Assembly: GCA_052387235.1 (NCBI GenBank)
Contig: JBQTJJ010000151.1
Span: forward strand, 1-30,716
Origin: JBQTJJ01 sp052387235
GTDB taxonomy: Bacteria > Actinomycetota > Acidimicrobiia > Acidimicrobiales > GCA-2861595
DNA: 30,716 bases
Direction: 5' to 3'
In this document: piece after piece, positions 8,601-15,319 of the stretch
How the letters are laid out: each line of letters begins with the position of its first letter
Numbering within the stretch: the stretch's first letter is position 1
Notes under the pieces: generated by a model
What the model was told of the DNA's origin: nothing
The model's input: the letters and a program-made list of their open reading frames with translations, nothing else
Database searches by the model: none
Program-made: the position numbers and the translations under genes

Positions 8601-8702
8601 CTGGGCCAGGGCTACTTCTTCGACAGGCCACTGCCGGCGCCCCAGGCGCAGCAGGCCCTGCGGCGGCGCCCGGACGGGCAAAAAGACCCATCCGGGACCT
8701 GA
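5634..8702 (+). CDS. Membrane PAS-GGDEF-EAL protein (c-di-GMP synthesis/turnover)
   Basis: A 1022-residue inner-membrane signalling protein. Residues 1-310 hold about nine hydrophobic segments, an uncharacterised membrane sensor region. A GAF-like stretch spans about 315-455, and a PAS domain about 464-585 (FRSLVQNSSDVITVVDAD). The GGDEF domain (about 590-755) has an intact active site, Gly668-Gly-Asp-Glu-Phe672, so cyclase activity is plausible. The EAL domain (about 765-1010) has Glu796-Ser-Leu (ESL variant of EAL), the DDFGTGYSSL loop at 915-924, ITESVV and EGIE motifs, so the phosphodiesterase residues also look intact. The ATG at 5634 starts directly with the first membrane helix and follows a GGGAG about 20 bases upstream, which is not ideal spacing. 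Membrane and PAS inputs probably set the balance of the two activities; the signal is unknown. Confidence 0.93.
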   Translation: MAWMVFAVAGVAAGVLHFVLPASAGGAIYLGVGVSGVVAVVVGIRINRPESSRAWYLTAAGLLVFLLGDGVFYYYKLIEGVDRPFPSVADAFFLASYPLLVAGLLTLIRRRTPGGDRAGLIDACIIATGMGLLAQVYLIAPTLAGTDTPWLDRAISVAYPLADVALLAVAARLAMTRGTRRPAYYLLGLAVLSLLAADTGYAVSQLTGTFQVGTPFDAGWMGFYLFSGVAALHPSMATLDEPEPVPDVHSGQQRLLVLGTVVLVAPAVLTVQTIRGMYGDLKFIAAASVILSVLVLARMGLLLSSLGATAARERTLRAAAAALGAATDRQGIYAAAIEAARDLVDDETVATHLAMWSGADVATAFEDTPEGADHEPAARAEGAPLSLPELDAVLNRPSPSGGSRQTVVTPVVVQEELQGALVVVSEGALAPALCHALDTLSSQMGMALERTALSDDLHQRRGEARFRSLVQNSSDVITVVDADTTVRYQTPSVRLVLGYDVDDLLGTRLIDLVHPADVSKALGMLEEERSVGAVAPPVELRARRADGRWVDVEAVGDNLLGDPNVGGIVVTLRDISERKAFERRLTHQAFTDSLTGLANRALFTDRVEHVLRRRSRERHDVAVVFLDLDDFKTVNDSLGHGAGDQLLTMVAERFTRCLRPGDTTARLGGDEFAVLLETVECRDAACTATQRLLDSLAEPFPLDHKAVDITASAGIALAGAADIRSEELLRNADIAMYIAKRRGKGGFEVFEPEMHEAALRRLDLKADLQRAVDGDEFVLHYQPIVDLDSERLVGFESLVRWSHPTRGLIGPIEFIPLAEETNLIQPLGRWVLEQACRQARSWHSVYGTSMSVNLSRKQLAQPDLVEQVGAVLQRTGVHPAAVTLEITESVVMHDVDSTVDVLGRLRSLGVRIAIDDFGTGYSSLATLRQLPIDVLKIDKAFVDGVAVSSEDAVVVSTVVDLARGLGLVTVAEGIEERSQVAALRRFGCSLGQGYFFDRPLPAPQAQQALRRRPDGQKDPSGT

Positions 8703-8784
8703 CGATCTTCCCCGCAAACTGCCATACTCCCGAGTAGCCGACGAGTCTGGCGAAATAGTCCAGTCACAGAAAGACAGAGCCCAC

Positions 8785-9927
8785 GTGCCCTTCCCAGTCC
8801 GGTCCCCGCGCGCGGGCGTCGACCCCCTGTCCGCCAGCTCGTCGATCCAGTACCTGGGCGGCCCCGGGCTCCTGGACGACCTCGGTCCCGAGCTCGACGA
8901 GCTCCACCAGGCGTGCGGAGCGCCGGTCACGGCCCGCCGGGCGTGGCTGCGGGCGTGGCTCGGCGCCTACAACCCGGCCACGGTCTGGGCCGTGGCCGTC
9001 CGGGACGCGTCCTGCGGCCGGCTGGACGCCATCGCCCTGCTGTCGGACCGCGACCGGGGCGGGTGGGACGAGGTGTCCCCGCTCGGGCGCCGCCAGCAGG
9101 ATCGGGGCTGGCTGCCGGCCCGCACGCCGGCCGCGGCCCACGCCCTCGCCATCGCGGTCACCAGCCGGCTCCAGTCGCGCTCGCGACCGTGGGTCCTGCG
9201 GTTGGGCCAGCTCCCGGCCGGAGATCCCGTGGCCAACGCCCTGGCCGACTCCATGCGGGGGTCCCTCACCCTTCCGGGCGTGCCCATCCCCAAGGTCGAG
9301 CTGGACGCCCCCGGCACGGTCGAGGACTGGCTCGGCAAGGGGATGCGCAAGCAGCTGCGCAAGGCGCGCAACCGCCTGGACGACGACGGCGTGGGCATGA
9401 CCATCGACTTCGACAGGGCACCGGAGCGGGTCGGCCACCTGCTGGGCGAGGTCGAGCACACCCACCGGGCGCGCGAGGAGCACGCCCGCCGGGCCAGCGA
9501 CCTCGACTCCCAGCCGGGGCTGCGGTTCTGGCGGGACGTCATCGTCGGCCACGCCGCGCTGGGCGAGGTGGAGATCGCCACCCTCCGCCTCGACGGGCAG
9601 CTGGGCGCCTACGTGGTGTCGCTGCTCGACGGCGACACGAACCGGGTCCTGGACGGGCGCTTCGCCACGTCGTGGGCCCGGTACTCGCCCGGGCGGCTGC
9701 TGGAGACGGCCGTGCTGGAGCGGGCCCACCGCGACCCCGCGTTCGTGCAGGTCGACTGGATGAACGGCTGCGCGTCCGAGAAGCTGCTGGTGGCCAACGC
9801 CGTGGACCACACCGAGCACCTGGTGGCCTCGTCGCCGGGGATGGTGGTGGACCTGGACGTGGTGGGCCGGGCGCCGGTCCCGGTGGACCATCGCACCGGA
9901 TCCAACCTGGCCAGCGGAGCCCGCTGA
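8785..9927 (+). CDS. GNAT-fold acyltransferase, BioF2/FemAB-like
   Basis: A 380-residue protein that resembles the BioF2-like (Acetyltransf_6, 'CelD-like') acyltransferases. These are tandem GNAT folds related to FemAB enzymes. The pattern WLGKGMRKQLRKARNRL at residues 184-200 is the typical basic helix of this family, and the C-terminal half carries GEVEIATLRLDGQLGAYVVSL and VDWMNGCASEK, resembling the second GNAT core. There is no signal peptide or membrane segment. The start is GTG 8785; no clear ribosome binding site precedes it. It follows the GGDEF-EAL gene by 82 bases and precedes the EamA transporter by 15, so it may share a transcript with the latter. Homologues often work in polysaccharide or cell-envelope modification, but the acceptor here is unknown. 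Confidence 0.75.
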   Translation: MPFPVRSPRAGVDPLSASSSIQYLGGPGLLDDLGPELDELHQACGAPVTARRAWLRAWLGAYNPATVWAVAVRDASCGRLDAIALLSDRDRGGWDEVSPLGRRQQDRGWLPARTPAAAHALAIAVTSRLQSRSRPWVLRLGQLPAGDPVANALADSMRGSLTLPGVPIPKVELDAPGTVEDWLGKGMRKQLRKARNRLDDDGVGMTIDFDRAPERVGHLLGEVEHTHRAREEHARRASDLDSQPGLRFWRDVIVGHAALGEVEIATLRLDGQLGAYVVSLLDGDTNRVLDGRFATSWARYSPGRLLETAVLERAHRDPAFVQVDWMNGCASEKLLVANAVDHTEHLVASSPGMVVDLDVVGRAPVPVDHRTGSNLASGAR

Positions 9928-9942
9928 AGCAAGATCGGGAGC

Positions 9943-10812
9943 ATGCCCACCCATGTCCTGCTGGCCCTGGCTTCCGCCGTCAGCTGGGGCGCGTCCGACT
10001 TCCTCGGCGGCTTCACCGAGCGGCGCGCCGCCGGCACCTCGGTCGCCTTCGCCTCCCAGCTCGTCGGCCTGATCGCGCTCCTGGTGGCCGCCCCGCTGGT
10101 GGCCGGCTCGGCCGGGGGCGGCGACCTGGCCTGGGGCGCGGCCGCCGGCGTCGGAGGCTCCGTCGGCGTCACGCTGCTGTACCACGGCCTGGCCGTCGGG
10201 TTGATGAGCGTGGTGGCGCCCCTCACCGCCGTGGGCGCCGCGTCCCTCCCGGTGGTGTTCGGGCTCCTCACCGGCGAGCGGCCCGGGCCGGCACCGCTCA
10301 CGGGGGTGGTCCTGGCCCTGGTGGCGGTGGCGGTGCTCTGCGCCTCGCCCGGCCCCGACGGCCCTCCCCCCGATGCAGCGGCGGAGCCTGCGCCGCCCGA
10401 ACGGCGCCGGGCCGGCCTGGTGGCGGGCCTGCTCTCGGGCGCCGGCTTCGGCGTGTTCTTCATCTGCCTCGGGCGCACCGGCGACGGCGCCGGCCTGTGG
10501 CCCCTGGTGGCCGCCCGCGTGTCGTCGGTCGCCCTCCTGGCCGTGATCGGCCTCTCCATCGGCCGGGCCCTCATGCCGCGCGGCGTGGCCGCCGGCGTCG
10601 TGCTGGTGGGCCTGCTCGACGTGACGGCCAACCTCTGCTACCTGCTGGCGACGCGGCGGGGCCTGCTGTCCATCGTCGCCCTGCTGGCCTCCCTCTACCC
10701 GGCCGCGACCGTGCTGATGGCCAGGCTGGTGCTGCGGGAGCGGCTGAGCCGGGTCCAGGCCGCCGGCCTGGCCGGCGCCGGCGCGGCGGTCGCCCTCATC
10801 GCCCTGGGCTGA
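9943..10812 (+). CDS. EamA/DMT-superfamily transporter
   Basis: A 289-residue integral membrane protein with about ten hydrophobic helices arranged as two repeats of five, the fold of drug/metabolite transporters. The first repeat begins LLALASAVSWGASDFLGG, a typical EamA opening. The second begins after the hydrophilic loop at about residues 140-160 (AGLVAGLLSGAGFGVFF). The C-terminal SLYPAATVLMARLVLRERL matches the conserved EamA end (SLxPxxTxLxAxxxLxExl). The ATG at 9943 follows the acyltransferase stop by 15 bases; GGGAG lies almost against it, closer than ideal. The transported metabolite cannot be read from sequence. Confidence 0.88.
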   Translation: MPTHVLLALASAVSWGASDFLGGFTERRAAGTSVAFASQLVGLIALLVAAPLVAGSAGGGDLAWGAAAGVGGSVGVTLLYHGLAVGLMSVVAPLTAVGAASLPVVFGLLTGERPGPAPLTGVVLALVAVAVLCASPGPDGPPPDAAAEPAPPERRRAGLVAGLLSGAGFGVFFICLGRTGDGAGLWPLVAARVSSVALLAVIGLSIGRALMPRGVAAGVVLVGLLDVTANLCYLLATRRGLLSIVALLASLYPAATVLMARLVLRERLSRVQAAGLAGAGAAVALIALG

Positions 10813-10853
10813 GCGACGGCCCGCGGGATCCCGGTCGTCCGGCGGTCCCGGTC

Positions 10854-10859
10854 TAGGGT
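10854..10859 (+). promoter_or_regulatory. Probable -10 element, leaderless promoter of the AIM24-family gene
   Basis: TAGGGT ends six bases before the GTG at 10866, the same layout as at 3513, 13161 and 24011. It supports both the start codon and transcription independent of the EamA gene. Confidence 0.55.
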
Positions 10860-10865
10860 CGCGCC

Positions 10866-11588
10866 GTGAGAGTCGACCTGCGCCACAGCCCGTCCTTCGC
10901 CGTCGCCCGCGTGGCCCTGGAGGGCGGTGAGCAGCTCCGGGCCGAGGCGGGGGCCATGATGGCCACGTCCTCGGGCGTCGCCATCGCCTCCAGCACCCAG
11001 GGCGGCGTCCTCAAGGGCCTGAAGCGGTCGCTGCTCGGCGGGGAGAGCCTGTTCGTCACCACCTTCACGGCCCCGCCTTCGGGAGGCTGGGTCGACGTGG
11101 CCCACCATCTGGCCGGCGACGTGGTGGTGGCCGCCGTCACCGCCGACCGGCCCGTCTCCGTCACCAAGGGGTGCTGGCTGGCGTCGGGGGCCGGCGTCGA
11201 GCTGGACACGAAGTGGGGCGGGTTCAAGAACCTGTTCGGCGGAGAGGGCGGCTTCCTCGTGCACGCGTCGGGCGAGGGCACGGTGCTCCTGGCCTGCTAT
11301 GGCGCCGTGGACACGATCGAGCTGGCGGCCGGCGAGACCGTCACCATCGACACCGGCCACGTGGTGGCGTTCGGGTCCGACGTCACCAGCCAGATCCGCA
11401 AGGTGACGGGCGGGGTGGTGCAGACCCTCAAGTCGGGCGAGGGCCTGGTCTTCGACTTCACCGGCCCGGGATGGGTCATGACGCAGACCCGCAACCCCTC
11501 GGCGCTGGCGGCGTGGGTCCGCCAGCTCATGCCGGGCGAGACCGGTGGCGCCGGCGGCGGCGCGCTGGGCGGCCTGCTCGGCCGCTAG
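10866..11588 (+). CDS. AIM24 / TIGR00266 family protein
   Basis: A 240-residue beta-rich protein of the AIM24 family, named after a yeast mitochondrial protein; bacterial members have no settled function. Family features are the opening HSPSFAVARVALEGGEQLRAEAGAMMA, the central GGESLFVTTFTAP, KGCWLASGAGVELDTKW, and the later DTGHVVAFGSDV and GLVFDFTGPGWVMTQTR. It ends in a Gly-rich tail (GGAGGGALGGLLGR), common in this family. No signal peptide or membrane helix is present. The GTG start fits a leaderless transcript from TAGGGT. The gene is followed by a long hairpin 18 bases past its stop. Confidence 0.9.
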   Translation: MRVDLRHSPSFAVARVALEGGEQLRAEAGAMMATSSGVAIASSTQGGVLKGLKRSLLGGESLFVTTFTAPPSGGWVDVAHHLAGDVVVAAVTADRPVSVTKGCWLASGAGVELDTKWGGFKNLFGGEGGFLVHASGEGTVLLACYGAVDTIELAAGETVTIDTGHVVAFGSDVTSQIRKVTGGVVQTLKSGEGLVFDFTGPGWVMTQTRNPSALAAWVRQLMPGETGGAGGGALGGLLGR

Positions 11589-11606
11589 GGGGCCGGACCG
11601 TCACGC

Positions 11607-11659
11607 CCTCCTGGTGGCTGGAGCGACACGGAAACCATGTCGTTGCGGCCACCAGGAGG
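11607..11659. repeat. Long hairpin with 12-bp perfect outer stem
   Basis: CCTCCTGGTGGC (11607-11618) pairs perfectly with 11648-11659. Inside, CGACACGG pairs with CCATGTCG apart from one C.A mismatch, closing an AAA loop, with a symmetric five-base internal loop between the stems. It lies 18 bases past the AIM24-family stop and could terminate that gene, though no T tract follows. Confidence 0.75.
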
Positions 11660-11666
11660 CGAGAGA

Positions 11667-11744
11667 ACGGCTCGGGGGGCCTTCGAAGGAGAAGGGACGT
11701 TCACCTCGAAACCCAGGGTGCGCCAAGGGCGCCCCCCGAGCCGT
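11667..11744. repeat. Long hairpin with 14-bp perfect stem
   Basis: ACGGCTCGGGGGGC (11667-11680) is perfectly complementary to 11731-11744, enclosing a 50-base loop that itself contains the palindrome CTTCGAAG. No T tract follows on either strand. It could be part of a structured RNA or a terminator for mrp. Confidence 0.75.
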
Positions 11745-11803
11745 ACTCCAATGGTAGCTGCGGCCTGCATCTACCCACTAACCGGCCCACCGGCCTCTTT
11801 GTC

Positions 11804-11819
11804 GGGGTGCCAGCACCCC
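11804..11819. repeat. Short hairpin
   Basis: GGGGTG and CACCCC enclose a four-base loop CCAG. It lies about 120 bases past the mrp stop on the minus strand. Confidence 0.4.
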
Positions 11820-11940
11820 CCTCGCCCCCATCCTCTTCCAGCTGGGGACCCGGCCCCGTCGTTGCAGCGAGGGTGGTGGCGCCGGGGCCACCGGGCGCCC
11901 GCCGGCGCCGGCCAGCACACCGGCCCTCGGAGGCGGAGGC

Positions 11941-13080
11941 TCAGGTGACGGACAGCTCGGGCCGGTACACCCGGGCCGGGCCCATGGCCACGATCTCGCC
12001 CGCCAGGGCGGTGAAGGCGGCCGAGGCCTCGCCGTCCGGGTCGGAGACGGTGACGGGCAGGCCCACGTCGCCTCCCTCCCGCAGGGCCGGCACCAGGGGC
12101 ACCTGGCCCAGGAGCGGGACGCCCAGCGTCCGGGCCAGCTCGGCGCCGCCGCCCGAGCCGAAGATCTCGTAGCGGGTGCCGTCGTCCCCCGTGAACCACG
12201 ACATGTTCTCGATCACGCCCCGCAGCGGCAGGTGGACCTTCCTCGCCATGTACGCCGTGCGCTGGGCCACCCGCTGGGCCGCGGCCTGCGGCGTGGTGAC
12301 CACGTACATCTCCGAGCGGGAGAGGTACTGGGCCATGGACAGGGCGACGTCGCCCGTGCCGGGCGGCATGTCCACCAGCAGGAAGTCCACGTCGCCCCAG
12401 AGCACGTCCACCAGGAACTGCTCGAGGGCCTTGTGGAGCATGGGGCCGCGCCACATGACGGGCTGGTTCTCTTCCACGAAGAAGCCGATGGAGATGGCCT
12501 TGATGCCGTGGGCCACGGGCGGGACGATCATGTCGTCGATCACCACCGGGTCGGCGGTGATGCCCAGCATCTTGGGGATGGAGAACCCGTAGACGTCGGC
12601 GTCCAGCACCGCCACCTCGTGGCCGAGGCGGGCCAGGGCGACGGCGGTGTTGACGGTGACGGACGACTTGCCCACGCCGCCCTTGCCGGAGGAGATGCCG
12701 AGGACCCGCGTCCTCGACCCCGCCTGCATGAACTGGTTGACCCGGCCCTCCTCGTGGCCGAGGCGCTGGGCCCCGTGCGACACGGCGCTGCCGCCGGCGC
12801 CCATCTGCTGGCGGACCTCGGAGCGCTCCTCGTCGGTCATCACGGTCATGTCGACGCTGACGTCGTCCACGCCGTCGAGGGGCATCAGGGCCCCCGTGAC
12901 CCGGGACGTGATCTCGGCCTTGAGCGGGCATCCGGGGACGGTGAGGGCGACCAGCACCGCCACCCGCGAGCCCTCGATGCGGATGTCCTTCACCATGCCG
13001 AGGTCGACGATGCTGCGGTGCAGCTCCGGGTCCTGGACCGGTCGGAGCGCCTCGAGAACTCGGGCCTCGGTGACGGGCAT
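11941..13080 (-). CDS. mrp: Mrp/NBP35-family P-loop ATPase (Fe-S carrier-like), no CxxC
   Basis: A 379-residue cytosolic protein of the Mrp/ApbC family, which in other bacteria carries and transfers Fe-S clusters. Residues 1-90 are a DUF59/MIP18-like domain (ALRPVQDPELHRSIVDLGMV, VPGCPLKAEI). The ATPase domain has the deviant Walker A SGKGGVGKSS at 131-140, including signature Lys133, the switch ADVYGFSIPKMLG and VDMPPGTGD. The CxxC that normally sits in ENMS(x)nCxxC is absent: residues 291-310 read ENMSWFTGDDGTRYEIFGSG. Cys51 is the only cysteine in the protein. Start ATG 13080 is fixed by AGGAGG seven bases upstream. It is divergent from the SufR-like gene, 92 bases apart, suggesting joint control. 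Confidence 0.92.
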   Translation of the reverse strand: MPVTEARVLEALRPVQDPELHRSIVDLGMVKDIRIEGSRVAVLVALTVPGCPLKAEITSRVTGALMPLDGVDDVSVDMTVMTDEERSEVRQQMGAGGSAVSHGAQRLGHEEGRVNQFMQAGSRTRVLGISSGKGGVGKSSVTVNTAVALARLGHEVAVLDADVYGFSIPKMLGITADPVVIDDMIVPPVAHGIKAISIGFFVEENQPVMWRGPMLHKALEQFLVDVLWGDVDFLLVDMPPGTGDVALSMAQYLSRSEMYVVTTPQAAAQRVAQRTAYMARKVHLPLRGVIENMSWFTGDDGTRYEIFGSGGGAELARTLGVPLLGQVPLVPALREGGDVGLPVTVSDPDGEASAAFTALAGEIVAMGPARVYRPELSVT

Positions 13081-13086
13081 TGGTGG

Positions 13087-13092
13087 CCTCCT
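13087..13092 (-). promoter_or_regulatory. Strong ribosome binding site of mrp
   Basis: AGGAGG on the minus strand, six bases before the ATG at 13080. It is the clearest Shine-Dalgarno sequence in the window and contrasts with the leaderless genes. Confidence 0.75.
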
Positions 13093-13160
13093 GCTGGTGG
13101 TGACGTCGGCGGGCCGAGCGCCCGGGTGCCGGTCGCCGGGGGAGCCGCGACGTGCCCAGG

Positions 13161-13166
13161 TAGAAT
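13161..13166 (+). promoter_or_regulatory. -10 element, leaderless promoter of the SufR-like gene
   Basis: TAGAAT, a near-consensus -10, ends six bases before the GTG at 13173, so the transcript should begin at the start codon. No -35 is evident. It lies in the short divergent gap with mrp. Confidence 0.65.
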
Positions 13167-13172
13167 AGTCCC

Positions 13173-13883
13173 GTGGACCGGCCGCCCCTGAACGACGCCG
13201 AGTTCTCCGCCGCCGTCGCCGCCGTCACCTCCGCCTTCGGCGATCCCACCCGCAGGGACATCTTCCTGTTCGTGCGGGACGCCGCCGAGGCGGGCGTCAC
13301 CGCCGCCGAGGTCGCCGAGCGGTTCGAGCTGCACGCCAACGTGGCCCGCCACCACCTCGACAAGCTGGCCGCCGGGGGGTACCTCGACGTGCACGTGGAC
13401 CGGCTGGAGAGCGCCGGCGCCGGCCGCCCGTCCAAGCGCTACCGGGCCACCGAGAAGGCCCTGGAGTTCCCCGCCCGCAGGGACGACCTGCTCGTCACCC
13501 TCCTGGGCCGGGCCCTGGCCCTGCTCCCGGAGCGGGAGGCGGCGGCCATGGCCGAGGAGGTGGGCGAGGAGTACGGCCGGGCCCTGGCCCACCAGATGTC
13601 GCCGGGCGACGGCCACCACCGCTCCTTCCAGGCCTCGCTGCACGCCGTGGCCGAGGCCCTCACCGCCCACGGCTTCGCCGCCCACGCCGAGGCGCGGGGC
13701 TCCTCGCTCGCCATCGTGGCCGAGCAGTGCCCCTTCGGCGACACGGCCACCCAACACCCGGTGATCTGCGCCGTCGACCGCGGCATCGTGCGGGGCATGC
13801 TGGCCGGCCTCTACGGCGACACGGCGCCGGCCACCACCGCGTCGCGCGCCCAGGGCGACGACGCCTGCGTCACCGCCGTCTGA
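13173..13883 (+). CDS. SufR-like winged-helix transcriptional regulator with C-terminal cysteines
   Basis: A 236-residue regulator. Residues about 10-95 form an ArsR/DeoR-like winged helix (AFGDPTRRDIFLFV, VTAAEVAERFELHANVARHHLDKL, then GRPSKRYRAT as the wing). The C-terminal domain carries Cys186 and Cys199, spaced C-x12-C as in SufR-type Fe-S sensors, plus Cys232 four residues from the end. This suggests an Fe-S cluster that modulates DNA binding, but one of the usual four ligands is missing or replaced. The GTG start is supported by the leaderless promoter. It is followed after six bases by a cysteine desulfurase gene and is divergent from mrp, so it probably controls both. The function is inferred from family and context. 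Confidence 0.82.
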   Translation: MDRPPLNDAEFSAAVAAVTSAFGDPTRRDIFLFVRDAAEAGVTAAEVAERFELHANVARHHLDKLAAGGYLDVHVDRLESAGAGRPSKRYRATEKALEFPARRDDLLVTLLGRALALLPEREAAAMAEEVGEEYGRALAHQMSPGDGHHRSFQASLHAVAEALTAHGFAAHAEARGSSLAIVAEQCPFGDTATQHPVICAVDRGIVRGMLAGLYGDTAPATTASRAQGDDACVTAV

Positions 13884-13889
13884 TCCGGG

Positions 13890-15011
13890 GTGGGCCGGCA
13901 CTACCTCGACCACGCCTCCACCTCGCCGGCCCGGCCCGAGGCGGTGGAGGCCATGCTGCCGTGGCTGTCGGGTGCCGGCGCCGCCGACCCGGCCCGGGTG
14001 CACACCGAGGGCCGCATGGCCCGGGCCGCGGTGGAGGACGCCCGGGAGCGGGTGGCGGCCCTCCTGGGCGCCCGGCCCCGGGAGGTCGTCTTCACGAGCG
14101 GGGCCACCGAGGCCATCAACGCCGCCACGTGGGGGGCCACCCGGGTGCGGCCGCAGGGCGCGGTGGTGGCGGCCGACGTGGAGCACTCGGCCGTGCGCGA
14201 CGCGTCCGCCCGCTCGCCGGTGGTGGTGGCTCCGGTGGACGGGCTCGGCCGCATCGACGCCGGCGCCACGCTGGAGCTGGTGGATGCCGGCGCCGCCCTC
14301 GTCCACTGCCAGTGGGGCAACCACGAGGTGGCCACGCTGCAGCCGGTGGCCGAGGTGGTGGCGGGGTGCCGGGAGCGGGGCGTCCTGGTGCACGTGGACG
14401 CGGCCGCCGCCGCCGGCCACGTGCCGGTGGACTTCGCCGCCCTGGGCGCCGACCTGCTGTCGGTGAGCGCCCACAAGCTGGGTGGGCCGAAGGGGACGGG
14501 GGCACTGCTCGTGCGCCGGGGGCTGCGGCTCCCGCCCCTGCTGGTGGGCGGCGACCAGGAGCGGGCCCGGCGGGCCGGCATGGAGGACGTCCCCGCCATC
14601 GTGGGCTTCGGGGCCGCCTGCTCGGCCCTTGACCTGGACGCCGAGGCCGCCGCTGCCCGCCGCCTCACCGAGCGGCTCCTGGCCGGCGCCGCCGCCGTGG
14701 CGGGCGTGTCGGCCTTCGGGGACACCGTGTCCCGCCTCCCCCACATCGTGTGCGTGGGTGTGGCCGGGGTGGAGGCCGAGGCCGTCCTGCTCGGGCTCGA
14801 CCAGGCCGGGGTGGCCGCCCACTCGGGATCGGCGTGCTCGTCCGAGGCGCTGGAGCCGTCGGCCGTGCTCCGGGCCATGGGCGTGGACGCCGACCGGTCG
14901 CTGCGGCTGTCGGTGGGGTGGTCGTCGACCGATGACGACGTGGACGCCTTCGTGGACGCCTTCCCCGCGGTGGTGGGCCGCCTCAGGGCCCTCGCGCAGG
15001 ATTCCCGGTGA
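13890..15011 (+). CDS. Cysteine desulfurase, NifS/IscS type
   Basis: A PLP-dependent enzyme that removes sulfur from cysteine as a persulfide for Fe-S cluster assembly, thiolation or related uses. The 373-residue protein has the family N-terminus YLDHASTSPARPEAVEAM, TSGATEAINAA (PLP phosphate binding), His99 in VEHSAV (ring stacking), Asp170 in VLVHVDAAAA, the PLP lysine Lys196 in SVSAHKLGGPKG, and catalytic Cys316 in the flexible loop SGSACSSEALEPS. The usual NNE(T/V)G motif is replaced by WGNHEVATLQP, still with Asn144. The GTG start lies six bases after the regulator stop; the two genes form an operon. No scaffold (iscU/sufU) gene is adjacent, so the sulfur acceptor is not evident here. 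Confidence 0.92.
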   Translation: MGRHYLDHASTSPARPEAVEAMLPWLSGAGAADPARVHTEGRMARAAVEDARERVAALLGARPREVVFTSGATEAINAATWGATRVRPQGAVVAADVEHSAVRDASARSPVVVAPVDGLGRIDAGATLELVDAGAALVHCQWGNHEVATLQPVAEVVAGCRERGVLVHVDAAAAAGHVPVDFAALGADLLSVSAHKLGGPKGTGALLVRRGLRLPPLLVGGDQERARRAGMEDVPAIVGFGAACSALDLDAEAAAARRLTERLLAGAAAVAGVSAFGDTVSRLPHIVCVGVAGVEAEAVLLGLDQAGVAAHSGSACSSEALEPSAVLRAMGVDADRSLRLSVGWSSTDDDVDAFVDAFPAVVGRLRALAQDSR

Positions 15012-15040
15012 GTGGTATGTGCAGAACGTCACCTATTGCA

Positions 15041-15057
15041 CAGGTGCCGGGCACCTG
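15041..15057 (+). terminator. Candidate terminator after the cysteine desulfurase gene
   Basis: CAGGTGC and GCACCTG form a 7-bp perfect stem with a CGG loop, 30 bases past the stop. No clear T tract follows, so termination is uncertain. Confidence 0.4.
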
Positions 15058-15247
15058 GTTGGATCAGGTCCAGGAGGGGCCGGGGCTCCGGCGCCCGGCG
15101 ACACAGCATCCCAGCTCGTGTCATCGCCGGCGGCACGGTCCACCGGGCTGCGAAGGGACGGAACCCACCTGCCGTCTCTTCGTGGCCCGCCTCCGCCTCC
15201 GCGTCCGGGCCCTGCCGCCGTCACCACCGCCGGCGGCCCGCCGCCGG

Positions 15248-15287
15248 GGTGTCCATCGACCGGCCGATCCCGGTCGAAGCGGACACC
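15248..15287 (+). repeat. Two-part hairpin in the M23 leader
   Basis: GGTGTCC pairs with GGACACC (7 bp) and inside it CGACCGG pairs with CCGGTCG (7 bp), around the six-base loop CCGATC. It lies about 64 bases upstream of the chosen start. Confidence 0.6.
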
Positions 15288-15313
15288 GATGGCGCGGCCT
15301 CTTGTCCTCTGGT

Positions 15314-15319
15314 TATCCT
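15314..15319 (+). promoter_or_regulatory. Possible -10 element for the M23 peptidase gene
   Basis: TATCCT would put the transcript start about 25 bases before the GTG at 15351. No -35 is evident. Confidence 0.3.

Larger units (their letters stand above)
11589..11940. other. Gene-free convergent region with structured inverted repeats
   Basis: 352 bases between the AIM24-family gene and mrp, whose 3' ends face each other. It has no plausible protein gene. It holds two long perfect-stem hairpins (11607-11659 and 11667-11744) and a short one at 11804-11819. I could not match it to tRNA, tmRNA, RNase P RNA, SRP RNA or a known riboswitch by eye. Confidence 0.7.

Noticed and set aside
8703..8784. 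c-di-GMP (GEMM) riboswitch after the GGDEF-EAL gene
   Set aside because: GCAAACT and GTAGCCGA recall fragments of the motif, but the ACGCAAAGCC segment and the paired tetraloop-receptor layout are absent and the gap is only 82 bases.
11667..11744. tRNA-like gene, because the hairpin is about tRNA-sized
   Set aside because: The 14-bp terminal stem is too long for an acceptor stem, and there is no T-loop consensus or anticodon arm on either strand.
12232..13191. Plus-strand open frame opposite mrp
   Set aside because: It is His/Val/Gly low complexity mirroring the mrp codons; mrp has clear motifs and a ribosome binding site.
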